This document shows, in pieces, positions 24,720 through 35,014 of a DNA stretch of 53,725 nucleotides (position 1 is the stretch's first letter; each line of letters begins with the position of its first letter). The position numbers and the translations under genes were made by a program. Below the pieces are notes generated by a model. That model saw only the letters and a program-made list of their open reading frames with translations, ran no database searches and was not told where the DNA came from. Origin of the DNA: Rhodococcus aetherivorans (GTDB lineage Bacteria > Actinomycetota > Actinomycetes > Mycobacteriales > Mycobacteriaceae); the NCBI RefSeq assembly GCF_011058165.1, contig NZ_JAALEG010000034.1, forward strand, positions 1-53,725, read 5' to 3'.

Positions 24720-27039
24720 GGTGCGCTCCGGTCGGCTCCGAGCGGGGGCCGCGAGCGGGACGGATGTGCGCGGCGCCCGGGGCGCGCACGCGTCCGGACG
24801 CGATGAGCACGTCCCACTGGTGCTGTATTCGTTTCTCGGCGGCCGTGGGTACGAACCCGGCCGGGGCGAAGATCTTCGACGGAACGTCGGGAGCCTCGGT
24901 GGTGGGCAGCCCTCCGGCCCGGAACGCCTTGACGCACACGATGGCTCCCGCGACGGCGACGATCAGCACGAGACTCGCGAACACGATCGACAGTGTGCCC
25001 TGGATGAAGGTGTTGCGGATCACCGCGTCGATCGCGGCGGGGCTCGTCGCGGACCGGAAACTGGTCTCCCCGGCGTCCTTGGCGGCCTGGAAGTCGAAGT
25101 GCTGGGTCCAGTACCCGATCGCGGGATCCCCCGAGAAGATCTTCTGCCACGAGGCGGTCATCGTCACGATCAGGTCCCACACGAGCGGAACGCCCGGGAT
25201 CCATGCCCATTTGAACAGGCCCTTCTTCATCACCACGGTGAGCACGACCGTCAGGGCGATCGCGGCGAGCAGCTGGTTGGCGATGCCGAACAGCGGGAAG
25301 AGGGTGTTGATACCCCCGAGTGGATCGGTGACGCCCATCAGCAGGATCGCACCCCACGCGGCCACGACCAGCAGCGAACACAGCCACGCGCCCGGACGCC
25401 ACGACGGGTCCTTGAACCGGCGGGCCGGTCCCCCGAAGTTGCCGAGCGAATCCGAGAGCATGAAGCGGGCGACGCGGGTGCCGGCGTCGACGGTCGTGAG
25501 GATGAACAGGGCCTCGAACATGATCGCGAAGTGGTACCAGAACGACTTCAGCGCGTCGCCACCGAACAGGTCGCTCAGCACGCTGGACATCCCGAACGCG
25601 AGGGTCGGGGCGCCGCCGGTGCGCGAGATGATCGAGTCCTCCCCGACGTCGGCGGCGGCCTGGGAGATGGCCTCCGGGGTGATATCCGGGGCACCCAGTC
25701 CGAGGCCGTTGACGTAGTCCGCCGCAGTGGCGGGAGTGCCTCCGGTCACGCCGGCCGGGGCGTTGAGCACGAAGTACAGATGCTGATCGATCACGCAGGC
25801 GGTGATCAGCGCCATGATCGCCACGAAGGATTCGGTGAGCATGCCCCCGTACCCGATCAGCCGGGTCTGCTTCTCCTTCTCGAGCAGCTTCGGGGTCGTG
25901 CCTGAGGAGATGAGCGCGTGGAAGCCGGACAGTGCGCCGCAGGCGATGGTGATGAACAGGAACGGGAACAGCGATCCGGCGAAGGCCGGGCCGTTGCCCT
26001 CGAGAGCGAAGGAGGTGACGTCCGGCATCTGCAGGGTCGGGCGGACGATGAGAATACCCACGGCGAGCAGCGCGATCGTCCCGACCTTCATGAACGTGGA
26101 CAGGTAGTCTCGCGGCGCCAGCAGCAGCCACACCGGTAGCACCGAGGCGGCGAATCCGTACGCGATCATCAGCCACGTGATGGTGACCTTGGACAGGGTG
26201 AACCACTCGGCTCCCCAGTCCGTTTCGGCCACCCAGCCGCCGGCGACGATGGCCAGCAGGAGCAGTGCGACGCCGATGAGCGAGACCTCCGAGACCCGGC
26301 CCGGCCGCAGGTAACGCAGGTACACCCCCATGAAGAGGGCGATGGGGATGGTCATCGCGATGGAGAACAGACCCCACGGGCTCTCGGCGAGCGCATTGAC
26401 CACGACCAGAGCGAGAACCGCGATGAGGATGATCATGATGACGAAGACCGCGACCATGGCGGCGATTCCGCCGACGACGCCCAGTTCCTCCCGCGCCATC
26501 TGACCGAGGCTGCGCCCGCGGCGCCGCGACGAGATCGACAGCACCAGGAAATCCTGCACCGCACCGGCGAACACGACGCCGAGGATGATCCACAGGGTGC
26601 CCGGCAGGTACCCCATCTGCGCGGCGAGCACCGGACCGACGAGAGGACCGGCGCCGGCGATCGCGGCGAAGTGGTGTCCGAACAGCACCCGCCGGTCCGT
26701 CGGGATGTAGTCCTTTCCGTTCTCGAGGATCTCCGCCGTGGTGGCCCGGTCGTCGCGCGGTTGGACGATCTTGCTCTCGACCAGCCTGGCGTAGAAGCGG
26801 TAGGCGATCAGATACGTGCACACCGCGGCGATCACGAACCAGACCGCGTTGACGTTCTCCCCGCGGACCACCGCGATCATCGTCCAGGCGACACCACCGA
26901 GCAGCGCCAGCACGACGAACACGACGCGGGCCGACGAAGGCATCGGGGAACGGTCGACGATGCCGACCGGCGGGAGGTCGGGATCCGTGCGCAGGTATTC
27001 GATCCGGGGCGGGGACTCGGGAACCGATTCGACGGCCAT
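24712..27039 (-). CDS. cstA: CstA-family carbon-starvation / pyruvate transporter
   Basis: This 775-residue membrane protein has many helices. The core motifs of CstA are present: YIPTDRRVLFGHHFAAIAGAG followed by PLVGPVLAAQMGYLPG, GAVQDFLVLSISSRRRGRSL, FPFLFITIACGALSGFHALI, GYGGMLTESFVAIMALI, and VDAGTRVARFMLSD. Family members (CstA, BtsT) are H+-coupled pyruvate or peptide transporters. The C-terminal tail ends IQHQWDVLIASGRV. With YbdD, MmcQ and the LytS/LytR pair downstream in one direction, it forms a carboxylate uptake locus comparable with BtsSR-BtsT, though the regulator genes here are downstream. Confidence 0.93.
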   Translation of the reverse strand: MAVESVPESPPRIEYLRTDPDLPPVGIVDRSPMPSSARVVFVVLALLGGVAWTMIAVVRGENVNAVWFVIAAVCTYLIAYRFYARLVESKIVQPRDDRATTAEILENGKDYIPTDRRVLFGHHFAAIAGAGPLVGPVLAAQMGYLPGTLWIILGVVFAGAVQDFLVLSISSRRRGRSLGQMAREELGVVGGIAAMVAVFVIMIILIAVLALVVVNALAESPWGLFSIAMTIPIALFMGVYLRYLRPGRVSEVSLIGVALLLLAIVAGGWVAETDWGAEWFTLSKVTITWLMIAYGFAASVLPVWLLLAPRDYLSTFMKVGTIALLAVGILIVRPTLQMPDVTSFALEGNGPAFAGSLFPFLFITIACGALSGFHALISSGTTPKLLEKEKQTRLIGYGGMLTESFVAIMALITACVIDQHLYFVLNAPAGVTGGTPATAADYVNGLGLGAPDITPEAISQAAADVGEDSIISRTGGAPTLAFGMSSVLSDLFGGDALKSFWYHFAIMFEALFILTTVDAGTRVARFMLSDSLGNFGGPARRFKDPSWRPGAWLCSLLVVAAWGAILLMGVTDPLGGINTLFPLFGIANQLLAAIALTVVLTVVMKKGLFKWAWIPGVPLVWDLIVTMTASWQKIFSGDPAIGYWTQHFDFQAAKDAGETSFRSATSPAAIDAVIRNTFIQGTLSIVFASLVLIVAVAGAIVCVKAFRAGGLPTTEAPDVPSKIFAPAGFVPTAAEKRIQHQWDVLIASGRVRAPGAAHIRPARGPRSEPTGAHHE

Positions 27040-27107
27040 AAGGAATCCTAGAATCGTCTGCTCCCGCCCCGGCGGGAAAACGCGGATGTCGGCAGTCCGG
27101 GGCCCGG

Positions 27108-28745
27108 TCAGTACCGGGTGCGCCGGTTGAGCCGTTCCTCCGCGGCCGCCTCCTCGACGTCGAGTCCCTCGAGCACCGTGCGGAGCGTCTCGTCGTCGAG
27201 GTCGCCGTTGTCGCGTGCCGCGATCAGGGCCTGCCGCTGGGCGCGCAGCACGGAGCGCCGGAGCTTCTCGAACAGGGTGCCCGAGTCGGGCACGGCCGGT
27301 TCGTGCTCACCGGCCTCCTCGGCCTGCTGCGCTTCGAGGCGGGCCTTCATGGACCGGTTCACCCGGGCGAGGATGCGTTGCAGCGCCTCGGCGTCGACGC
27401 CGTCGGGCGGATTCTTCGCGAGCAGCGCGAGGTGCTGTTCGGCGGCAGTGCCGGAGATGGTCCGCGCACGTTCCATCTGCTCCTGGGCATACAGCCGTTC
27501 GTAGGGATCGGCGACGTTCAGCACCCGGATGAGGGCCGGCATCGTCGCCCCCTGGATCAGCAGGGTGCCGACCGCGACCACGAAGGCGATCACCTGGATC
27601 GTCTCGCGACCGGGGAACGGCTCGCCGGAGGCCAGGACGAGCGGCACGCCCCCGGCGGCCGCGAGGGTCACCACACCGCGCATCCCGGCCCACGAGATCA
27701 CCAGGTACTCACGGCCGGTGAACTGGTCGCGCCCCAGCCGGTCGAGCCCGACCTCCCGCGTGAGGCGGCGACGCGCCCAGTGCAGCAGCACCCACAGCGG
27801 CCGCACCGCGATCACCACACCGAGCACCGCGAACGCGTAGAGGAACGCGCGGTGCACGTCGAGACCGCTCTCGCGGACCTCGTCGATCACGAACTTCAGC
27901 TGCAGTCCCATGTAGGCGAAGACGAACATCTCGAGCAGCACGTCGAGGCTCTCCCACACCGCCCGTTCCTGGATGCGCGTCGCCACGGACGCGTCGGTGG
28001 CCCGGTGCCCCATGTACAGGCCGGCTGCGACCACGGCCAGCACACCGGACGCCTCGATCTCCTCGGCGGCCAGGTAGGCGGTGAACGGGAGCACCAGTCC
28101 CAGCACCGTTTCCAGCGGCGAGTCGTACATGCGGCCGCGCACCCGGTGCACCACGACGGCGAGCAGCAATCCGATCGCCACGCCGCCGGCCACCTCGTAC
28201 CCGAAGAACACCACGGGCGAGTCCACCAGCACCCGGGTGCCGGCGACGGCGGAGACCGCGACGGTGAACAGGGTCAGCGCGGTCGCGTCGTTGACCAGAC
28301 CCTCACCGGTGAGGACCGCGATGACGCGTTTGGGCAGTCCGAGTCGCTGTCCGACGGCGACGGCGCTGACCGCGTCGGTCGGCGCGACCACGGCCCCGAG
28401 CACGAGTGCGGCGCCGAGGGTCAGATCCGGCACCAGCGCCGAGGCGGAGAACGCGACGGCGAAGGCCGTGACCAGGACGGTGAAGATACCCAGCCGCAGG
28501 ATCGGCGCGAGGTGCCGGCGGAAGGTCGCCACGGAGAAGCGCAGCGCCGCCGAGTACAGCAGCGGCGGCAGCACCACCCCGAGGATGATGTCCGGATGCA
28601 GCTCGAGCCGCGGCATGCCGGGCAGGAACGAGGCGATCGAGCCGATGGTGACGAGGACCAGCGGGGCCTGGAGGTTTCCGCGGTTCGCGAGTCCGGTGAC
28701 TGCGACGGCCGCGATGACGACGAGGAGGATCCAGGTCCCGTTCAC
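27108..28745 (-). CDS. CPA1-family Na+/H+ antiporter
   Basis: This 545-residue protein starts at GTG 28745 and has about 12 membrane helices. Typical NhaP motifs are LVLGAVVAPTDAVSAVAVGQRLGLP, followed by VLTGEGLVNDATALTLF (conserved ND ion-binding pair) and VISWAGMRGVVTLAAAGGVPL. A charged cytoplasmic tail of about 130 residues follows (QQAEEAGEHEPAVPDSGTLF, then RSVLRAQRQALIAARDNGDL), usual for actinobacterial members. It exchanges cytosolic Na+ (or K+) for H+. It is monocistronic and divergent from the acyl-CoA dehydrogenase gene. Confidence 0.92.
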   Translation of the reverse strand: MNGTWILLVVIAAVAVTGLANRGNLQAPLVLVTIGSIASFLPGMPRLELHPDIILGVVLPPLLYSAALRFSVATFRRHLAPILRLGIFTVLVTAFAVAFSASALVPDLTLGAALVLGAVVAPTDAVSAVAVGQRLGLPKRVIAVLTGEGLVNDATALTLFTVAVSAVAGTRVLVDSPVVFFGYEVAGGVAIGLLLAVVVHRVRGRMYDSPLETVLGLVLPFTAYLAAEEIEASGVLAVVAAGLYMGHRATDASVATRIQERAVWESLDVLLEMFVFAYMGLQLKFVIDEVRESGLDVHRAFLYAFAVLGVVIAVRPLWVLLHWARRRLTREVGLDRLGRDQFTGREYLVISWAGMRGVVTLAAAGGVPLVLASGEPFPGRETIQVIAFVVAVGTLLIQGATMPALIRVLNVADPYERLYAQEQMERARTISGTAAEQHLALLAKNPPDGVDAEALQRILARVNRSMKARLEAQQAEEAGEHEPAVPDSGTLFEKLRRSVLRAQRQALIAARDNGDLDDETLRTVLEGLDVEEAAAEERLNRRTRY

Positions 28746-28849
28746 CCGTCGATTGTGACCCGGACGGGCGGTGGGCGCCGCCGCACGATCCGAGTGCCCG
28801 GTGTCCGAGCCCACCGGGCACCGATACTCGCGTGCCCTGCACCGCACCC

Positions 28850-28902
28850 TTGACACCCCCCGAGAAACGAACGTATATTCACCTCAAGTGAATGAGCATT
28901 CA
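28850..28902 (+). promoter_or_regulatory. Promoter P1 with two 14-bp YGAA-N6-TTCA boxes
   Basis: A -35 TTGACA (28850-28855) and -10 TATATT (28874-28879) are 18 bp apart. Box 1, CGAACGTATATTCA (28868-28881), covers the -10. Box 2, TGAATGAGCATTCA (28889-28902), is a perfect palindrome. Their centres are 21 bp apart, two helical turns. A repressor bound here would block RNA polymerase. Box 2 is identical to the one in the transporter promoter at 30362. Confidence 0.8.
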
Positions 28903-28977
28903 TTTTGCTCGTGTGCTTTTCGAAATCCGACGCACCCCGCCCCGAAGGCCCCGGTGGTGCCCCAGCAAGGAGTCGAC

Positions 28978-30129
28978 ATGGATCTGGCGTTGACGGAGGA
29001 GCAGCAGAGTTTCCGGCAACTCGCACGCGAGTTCCTCGACAAGGAGGTGGTCCCGCACCGGGCCGCATGGGACCGCGCCGAATCGGTGGACATCTCGATC
29101 GTGCCCAAGCTCGCCGAGATCGGGTTCTTCGGGCTGACCATCCCCGAGGAGTACGGCGGCCTCGGCGGCGACTACATCACCTACTGCCTCGGCATGGAGG
29201 AACTCGGCCGCGCCGACTCCGCTGTGCGCGGCATCGTGTCCGTCTCGATGGGCTTGGTGGGCAAGGTGATTCTGTCCCACGGCACCGAGGAGCAGAAGCA
29301 CGAGTGGCTGCCACGCATCGCTTCGGGTGAGGCGCTCGCATGCTTCGGTCTCACCGAACCCGACAACGGCTCCGACCCCGGACACCTGAAGACCCGCGCG
29401 GTGCGCGACGGCGACCACTACATCATCAACGGGTCGAAGATCTTCATCACCAACGGGACCTGGGCGAACCTGTGCCTGGTCTTCGCCCGCACCGGCGGTC
29501 CCGGCCCGAAGGGCGTGGCCGCCTTCCTCGTTCCCACCGACACCCCGGGCTTCGAAGCCCGGGAGATCCACGGCAAGCTCGGCCTGCGCGGCCAGGCCAC
29601 CGCCGAGCTGTACTTCACCGACATGAAGGTGCCCGCGAGCGCGCTGCTCGGCGAGGAGGGCCAAGGCTTCTCGATCGCCATGCACTCGCTGGACAAGGGC
29701 CGGGTCTCGGTCGGCGCCGGCTGCGTCGGCATCATCCAGGGCTGCCTCGAGGCCGCCGTCGACTACGCGACGAACCGCAAGCAGTTCGACCGGCCCATCG
29801 CCTCGTACCAGCTGATCCAGGACCTGATCGCGGACATGTCCGTCGACGCCGACGCCGGCCGCCTGCTGACCTGGCGGGCAGCCGACCTCATCGAGCGCGG
29901 AGAACCGTTCGGCACCGCCGCATCCAAGGCGAAGTACTTCTGCAGCGAGGCTGCGGTGCGAGCCGCCAACAACGCGATCCAGCTCTTCGGCGGGTACGGC
30001 TACGTCGACGAGTACCCCGTCGCCAAGTACATGCGCGACGCCCGCGTGATGACCCTGTACGAGGGCACCAGCCAGATCCAGAAGCTGCTCATCGGCCGCG
30101 CCGAGACCGGCATCAGCGCCTTCCTGTAG
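28978..30129 (+). CDS. Acyl-CoA dehydrogenase, candidate cyclohexanecarboxyl-CoA dehydrogenase
   Basis: This 383-residue flavoenzyme starts at ATG 28978 behind AAGGAG. The usual three-domain ACAD fold is visible (ACFGLTEPDNGSDPG, KIFITNGTWANLCLVFA, RKQFDRPIASYQL, QLFGGYGYVDEYPVAKYMRDARVM). The catalytic base is the C-terminal E362 in LYEGTSQ, as in short-chain/butyryl-CoA types. It is transcribed alone from P1, which shares its operators with the transporter and ring-opening operon. That makes it the best candidate for the first oxidation of cyclohexanecarboxyl-CoA (AliB role), though a general acyl-CoA substrate cannot be excluded. Confidence 0.85.
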   Translation: MDLALTEEQQSFRQLAREFLDKEVVPHRAAWDRAESVDISIVPKLAEIGFFGLTIPEEYGGLGGDYITYCLGMEELGRADSAVRGIVSVSMGLVGKVILSHGTEEQKHEWLPRIASGEALACFGLTEPDNGSDPGHLKTRAVRDGDHYIINGSKIFITNGTWANLCLVFARTGGPGPKGVAAFLVPTDTPGFEAREIHGKLGLRGQATAELYFTDMKVPASALLGEEGQGFSIAMHSLDKGRVSVGAGCVGIIQGCLEAAVDYATNRKQFDRPIASYQLIQDLIADMSVDADAGRLLTWRAADLIERGEPFGTAASKAKYFCSEAAVRAANNAIQLFGGYGYVDEYPVAKYMRDARVMTLYEGTSQIQKLLIGRAETGISAFL

Positions 30130-30213
30130 ACCGTCCAGGACGGCGGGCCCGGGATCGCCGGCGGAGCCGGAGGGGGGGTCGTCGCCACACCGGCGGGTAG
30201 TCAGGCGGTAGTA

Positions 30214-30265
30214 GATCACGCACAACGCTCGGCTGGGGTCTCCCAGTCGAGCGTTGTGCGTGATC
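30214..30265. terminator. Long hairpin terminator after the acyl-CoA dehydrogenase gene
   Basis: Perfect 18-bp outer arms (beginning GATCACGCACAACGCTCG at 30214, closing 30248-30265) enclose a further CTGGG...CCCAG inner stem. It lies 85 bp past the stop. No gene is seen in 30130-30468, which holds this hairpin and the next promoter. Confidence 0.85.
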
Positions 30266-30316
30266 GGCCGTAGAGGCCCCGGCCGGGAACCCCGGGCAGG
30301 GCCTCGACGCGCACCC

Positions 30317-30396
30317 TTGACAGAGTGACGCGCGCCACACTACCGTTCTGGTCGAACACAATGAATGAGCATTCATGCACTACGAATTTTTGTTCA
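30317..30396 (+). promoter_or_regulatory. Promoter P2 with two 14-bp YGAA-N6-TTCA boxes
   Basis: TTGACA (30317-30322) is followed at 18 bp by TACCGT (30341-30346), a plausible -35/-10 pair. Downstream lie the perfect palindrome TGAATGAGCATTCA (30362-30375) and a weaker CGAATTTTTGTTCA (30383-30396), again with centres 21 bp apart. The sites would lie near or just after the transcription start of the transporter gene. Confidence 0.75.
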
Positions 30397-30468
30397 CTCA
30401 TCGTTGTCGCTCCGACGGGGCCGACCCGCCCCGGCGAAAACTCGCCCCCTGACACACACGGAGTTCTC

Positions 30469-31833
30469 ATGCCCCCTGTCTCGGCCGACTGGACCAGTAC
30501 GCAGCATCGACGCTCGGTGACGTGGATCGTCGCCCTCGCGACGGCAGCGCTCGTCTTCGACGGATACGACCTGGTCGTGTACGGAACCATCCTCCCGATC
30601 CTCATGAAGGATCCGACCCAGCTCGGTGCCGTCTCTGCCGAACAGGCCGGGGTGCTCGGCTCGTACGCCCTGGTCGGGGTCCTGATCGGCGCCCTGCTCG
30701 CCGGCGCCTTCGGCGACCGGGTCGGCCGCCGAAAGCTGACACTGATCAGCATCACGTGGTTCTCGGTGGGCATGGCTGCCGCGGCGATGACCCACTCCGT
30801 GACGATGTTCGGCGCCATGCGACTGCTCACCGGCATCGGCGTGGGTGGACTCATCGCCACCACCGGCGCGGTGGTCGCCGAGTTCGCGCCGCCCAGCAAG
30901 AAGAACATGTACAACGCGATCGTCTACTGCGGTGTCCCCCTCGGCGGTGTCATGGCGTCGCTGCTCGCCCTGCTGCTGCGTGACGCCATCGGCTGGCGCG
31001 GCCTGTTCTGGATCGGAGCGCTGCCCCTCGTGGTCCTGCTGCCGCTCGTGCTGCTGAGGCTTCCCGAGTCGCCCCGCTGGCTCGTCGCCCGTGGCCGGAT
31101 CGACGAGGCCCACGCGATCACCGCACGTACCGGCATCCCTTCTCCGACAGCCGAAGAACTCGTCGTCGAGCGGGCGGGTGCCCAGAAGGTCGGATTCGCC
31201 GCGCTGGCCACCCGCCGGTACGCGCTCGGCACCGCACTGCTCGGCCTGATGAGCTTCGGCGGCATCATGCTCACGTACGGGCTCAACACCTGGTTGCCGA
31301 AGATCATGGAGAACGCCGGATTCGACGCGAAGAACTCGCTGGCATTCCTGTTGGTGCTCAACGGCGGCGCGATCGCCGGCGTTGTGCTCGCCTCCCGGAC
31401 GGCGGATCGCACCGGCCCGCAGCGGGTCATCGTCGGCACGTTCCTGCTCGCGGTGCTGTCGCTCATCGTGCTCACCCTCGACCTGCCGCTGGCGGTGCTG
31501 CTCGGCGCGGTCGCGGCGGCCGGTATCGGCGGGATCGGCACCCAGATCCTCATCTACGGCTTCGTCGCCAACTACTACTCGACCACGGCACGCGCCGCCG
31601 GCGTCGCGTGGTGCGCCGGATTCGGCCGTCTCGGCGGGATCTTCGGGCCGCTCGTCGGTGGGCTGATCCTCGGCGCCGGACTGAGCAGCAACATCGCCTT
31701 CTACATCTTCGCGGGCATTGCGCTGCTCGGCGCGGGCCTCACCGTGCTGGTGCCCACCCGCCACGAGAGCGTCGCGACAAGCCCGAGCGGGACGCACCGG
31801 GCGGCCGAGCCCGCCATGGTGACCGTCGACTGA
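30469..31833 (+). CDS. MFS transporter of the aromatic acid:H+ symporter (AAHS) family
   Basis: This 454-residue transporter has 12 helices. The N-terminal FDGYDLVVYGTILPILM is the conserved AAHS D-G-x-D motif in helix 1, and GAFGDRVGRRKLTLISI is the MFS motif A. A second DRTGPQRVIVG motif lies in the C-half, and RLPESPRWLVARGRIDEA is in the central loop. PcaK/BenK relatives import benzoate-type carboxylates with protons. Within this gene set it probably imports cyclohexanecarboxylate or a related cyclic acid. It is transcribed from P2 and ends at the hairpin at 31843. Confidence 0.87.
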   Translation: MPPVSADWTSTQHRRSVTWIVALATAALVFDGYDLVVYGTILPILMKDPTQLGAVSAEQAGVLGSYALVGVLIGALLAGAFGDRVGRRKLTLISITWFSVGMAAAAMTHSVTMFGAMRLLTGIGVGGLIATTGAVVAEFAPPSKKNMYNAIVYCGVPLGGVMASLLALLLRDAIGWRGLFWIGALPLVVLLPLVLLRLPESPRWLVARGRIDEAHAITARTGIPSPTAEELVVERAGAQKVGFAALATRRYALGTALLGLMSFGGIMLTYGLNTWLPKIMENAGFDAKNSLAFLLVLNGGAIAGVVLASRTADRTGPQRVIVGTFLLAVLSLIVLTLDLPLAVLLGAVAAAGIGGIGTQILIYGFVANYYSTTARAAGVAWCAGFGRLGGIFGPLVGGLILGAGLSSNIAFYIFAGIALLGAGLTVLVPTRHESVATSPSGTHRAAEPAMVTVD

Positions 31834-31842
31834 CCGCACCCG

Positions 31843-31882
31843 GAACGGGGGCGGGTCCGTGGTTACGGACCCGCCCCCGTTC
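31843..31882. terminator. Hairpin terminator between transporter and hydroxyacyl-CoA dehydrogenase genes
   Basis: Perfect 18-bp arms (GAACGGGGGCGGGTCCGT and complement) flank a 4-base loop GGTT. It separates two convergent genes and can act on both. Confidence 0.85.
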
Positions 31883-31909
31883 GTGCGTGGACGTCGGATC
31901 CTTGCCCGC

Positions 31910-32758
31910 TCAGCTCCAGTCGTAGAAGCCGCGGCCGGACTTGCGGCCGAGCTCGCCGCGGGCCACCTTGTCGCGCAGCAACTGCGGCGGCGCGAACCGC
32001 TCCCCCAGGGTGCCGTGCAGGTACTCCGCGACGGCCAGCCGGATGTCCAGGCCCACGAGATCCGTCGAGCGCAGCGGGCCCATCGGATGCTTGTACCCCA
32101 ATTCCATTGCCCGGTCGATCGACTCGGCGTCGGCCACGCCCTCCTCGAGCATCCGGATCGCCTCCAGGCCGAGCAGCACGCCGAGGCGGCTGGTGGCGAA
32201 GCCCGGCGAATCGCGCACCACCACGGGCGTCTTGCCGAGCAGCTCCACCCAGCCCGCGACGTCGCGCACCAGCGCGTCGGAGGTCGTCTCGGCGCGCACG
32301 ATCTCCACCAGCTCCGACGCGGGCACCGGGTTGAAGAAGTGCATGCCCAGGAACCGGGACGGGTTCCTCAGGGCGGCGCCCAGCTCCGTCGGCGACAGCG
32401 AGCTGGTGTTGGTGGCGATCACCGCGTCGTCGGGCACGACGCGCTCGGCGTCGGCGAGCACGCGCCTCTTCAGGCCGGGCTCCTCGGGCACCGCCTCGAC
32501 GAGCAGCCGGGTGTCGCCGGGCAGCTCGGCCACCGACGCGACGAACGCGACCCGGCCGGCCACCACGTCGAGCGGATCGACGAGCTTGCCGCGCTCGGCC
32601 GCGCGGGAGAGGCTGTCCGTCAGCCGCTTTCGCGCGGCATCCAGGTCGCCGGTCTCGGACACGGTCACGGTCGCGCCGAGCGCGGCGAAGGCATGGGCGA
32701 TGCCGACGCCCATGCGGCCTCCGCCGATCACGGCAACACGGTCGGGAAGTCCTGTCAT
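31910..32758 (-). CDS. 3-hydroxyacyl-CoA dehydrogenase
   Basis: This 282-residue NAD-dependent enzyme has the Rossmann start VAVIGGGRMGVGIAHAFAALG. Also visible are VEAVPEEPGLKRRVLADAE, ATNTSSLSPTEL, the catalytic His segment FLGMHFFNPVPASELVEIV, and the C-terminal LGYKHPMGPLRSTDLVGLD ending in GRGFYDW. It matches the 3-hydroxybutyryl-CoA dehydrogenase group. It lies 99 bp downstream of the thiolase gene in the same direction, so the two probably form a beta-oxidation operon. The proposed step is oxidation of 3-hydroxypimeloyl-CoA or 3-hydroxybutyryl-CoA. Confidence 0.9.
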   Translation of the reverse strand: MTGLPDRVAVIGGGRMGVGIAHAFAALGATVTVSETGDLDAARKRLTDSLSRAAERGKLVDPLDVVAGRVAFVASVAELPGDTRLLVEAVPEEPGLKRRVLADAERVVPDDAVIATNTSSLSPTELGAALRNPSRFLGMHFFNPVPASELVEIVRAETTSDALVRDVAGWVELLGKTPVVVRDSPGFATSRLGVLLGLEAIRMLEEGVADAESIDRAMELGYKHPMGPLRSTDLVGLDIRLAVAEYLHGTLGERFAPPQLLRDKVARGELGRKSGRGFYDWS

Positions 32759-32857
32759 CTGCTGGTCCTCTTCTCCAGGAATCGGGTCATGCGTTTCTAC
32801 CTGTCCACGGCCCCGTACCGCACCGCCCGGGCGGGATCGTCGAGATGATGTGGTCGC

Positions 32858-34036
<1,179 letters not shown>

Positions 34037-34075
34037 CCGTAGATCTCCCTTCCGAAACCGGGGGCCGTGTGACCC

Positions 34076-34148
34076 TTGACACCCTCCGGTAGTGAATGTA
34101 CGTTCATAGTTAGTGAAGCACAATTCATCACTCATGAACAGAACTTCA
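34076..34148 (+). promoter_or_regulatory. Promoter P3 with three phased 14-bp boxes (divergent control region)
   Basis: TTGACA (34076-34081) and TACGTT (34099-34104, 17-bp spacer) precede the ring-opening operon. Three boxes with TGAA-N6-TTCA are present: TGAATGTACGTTCA (34093-34106, covering the -10), TGAAGCACAATTCA (34114-34127) and TGAACAGAACTTCA (34135-34148). All centres are exactly 21 bp apart. The region also lies upstream of the divergent thiolase gene and could control both directions. Confidence 0.8.
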
Positions 34149-34183
34149 ATTCCTGACCCGACCTGCGCTGACGAGGAGTCATC

Positions 34184-34978
34184 ATGACCGTGTTCGAGGA
34201 CATCACCTACGAGATCGACGGCCCCGCGGCGATCATCACGATCGACCGCCCGCACCGCTACAACGCGTTCCGCGGCAAGACCGTCGAGGAGCTCATCAAG
34301 GCGTTCCGCGCCGCGTGGGCCGACAGCCGGGTCTCGGCGATCATCCTCACCGGCGCCGGCGAGAAGGCGTTCTGCACCGGCGGCGACGTCAAGCAGCGCG
34401 CCGAGACCGGCGACTACGGCCCCACCGAGAGCGGCATGTTCGAGATCGGCTACCTGCACAAGCTGATTCGCGACATCCCGAAGCCGGTCATCGCCGCGGT
34501 CAACGGAGTCGCCGTCGGCGGCGGACACGTGCTGCACGTGCTGTGCGACCTCACGATCGCCTCGGAGAACGCCAAGTTCGGCCAGGCCGGCCCGAAGGTC
34601 GGATCGTTCGACGCCGGTTTCGGCTCGGCCTTCCTCGCCCGCGTGGTCGGCGAGAAGCGCGCCCGCGAGATCTGGTACCTGTGCCGCCAGTACGACGCCG
34701 CCACCGCCGAGCGCTGGGGCCTGGTCAACTGGGTCGTGCCGCAGGACAAGCTGCTCGACGAGGCCAAGGCGATCGCCGCCGAGATCGCCGAGAAGAGCCC
34801 CACCGCCATCAAGTTCCTCAAGCAGTCGTTCAACGCGGACACCGACCACCAGGCCGGCCTGAGCAACCTCGCGATGTCGGCGCTCGACCTGTTCGGCAAG
34901 TCCGACGAGGGCCTCGAGGGCGCCAACGCGTTCGCCGAGAAGCGGCCCGCCGACTTCGCCAAGTTCGTCAAGGCCTGA
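34184..34978 (+). CDS. badI: 2-ketocyclohexanecarboxyl-CoA hydrolase-like (BadI/MenB family)
   Basis: This 264-residue crotonase-fold protein follows BadI and MenB closely: FEDITYEIDGPAAIITIDRP, NAFRGKTVEELIKAF, AFCTGGDVK, VGGGHVLHVLCDLTIASENA, GPKVGSFDAGFGSAFLARVVG with S141 and D143, and KRAREIWYLCRQYDA. BadI opens the ring of 2-ketocyclohexanecarboxyl-CoA to pimeloyl-CoA; MenB runs the reverse type of chemistry in menaquinone synthesis. Context decides for BadI: the next genes are BadH-like and a CoA ligase, and no men genes are nearby. It is the first gene of the P3 operon. Confidence 0.75.
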   Translation: MTVFEDITYEIDGPAAIITIDRPHRYNAFRGKTVEELIKAFRAAWADSRVSAIILTGAGEKAFCTGGDVKQRAETGDYGPTESGMFEIGYLHKLIRDIPKPVIAAVNGVAVGGGHVLHVLCDLTIASENAKFGQAGPKVGSFDAGFGSAFLARVVGEKRAREIWYLCRQYDAATAERWGLVNWVVPQDKLLDEAKAIAAEIAEKSPTAIKFLKQSFNADTDHQAGLSNLAMSALDLFGKSDEGLEGANAFAEKRPADFAKFVKA

Positions 34979-35014
34979 TCCCTCCCCATTTCGGATTCCC
35001 CGAGAGGACCCCTC

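Noticed and set aside
34184-34978. MenB (naphthoate synthase)
   Set aside because: Sequence alone is close to both MenB and BadI. The adjacent BadH-like, CoA ligase and glutaryl-CoA dehydrogenase genes and the absence of other men genes favour BadI, so MenB was kept only as an alternative.
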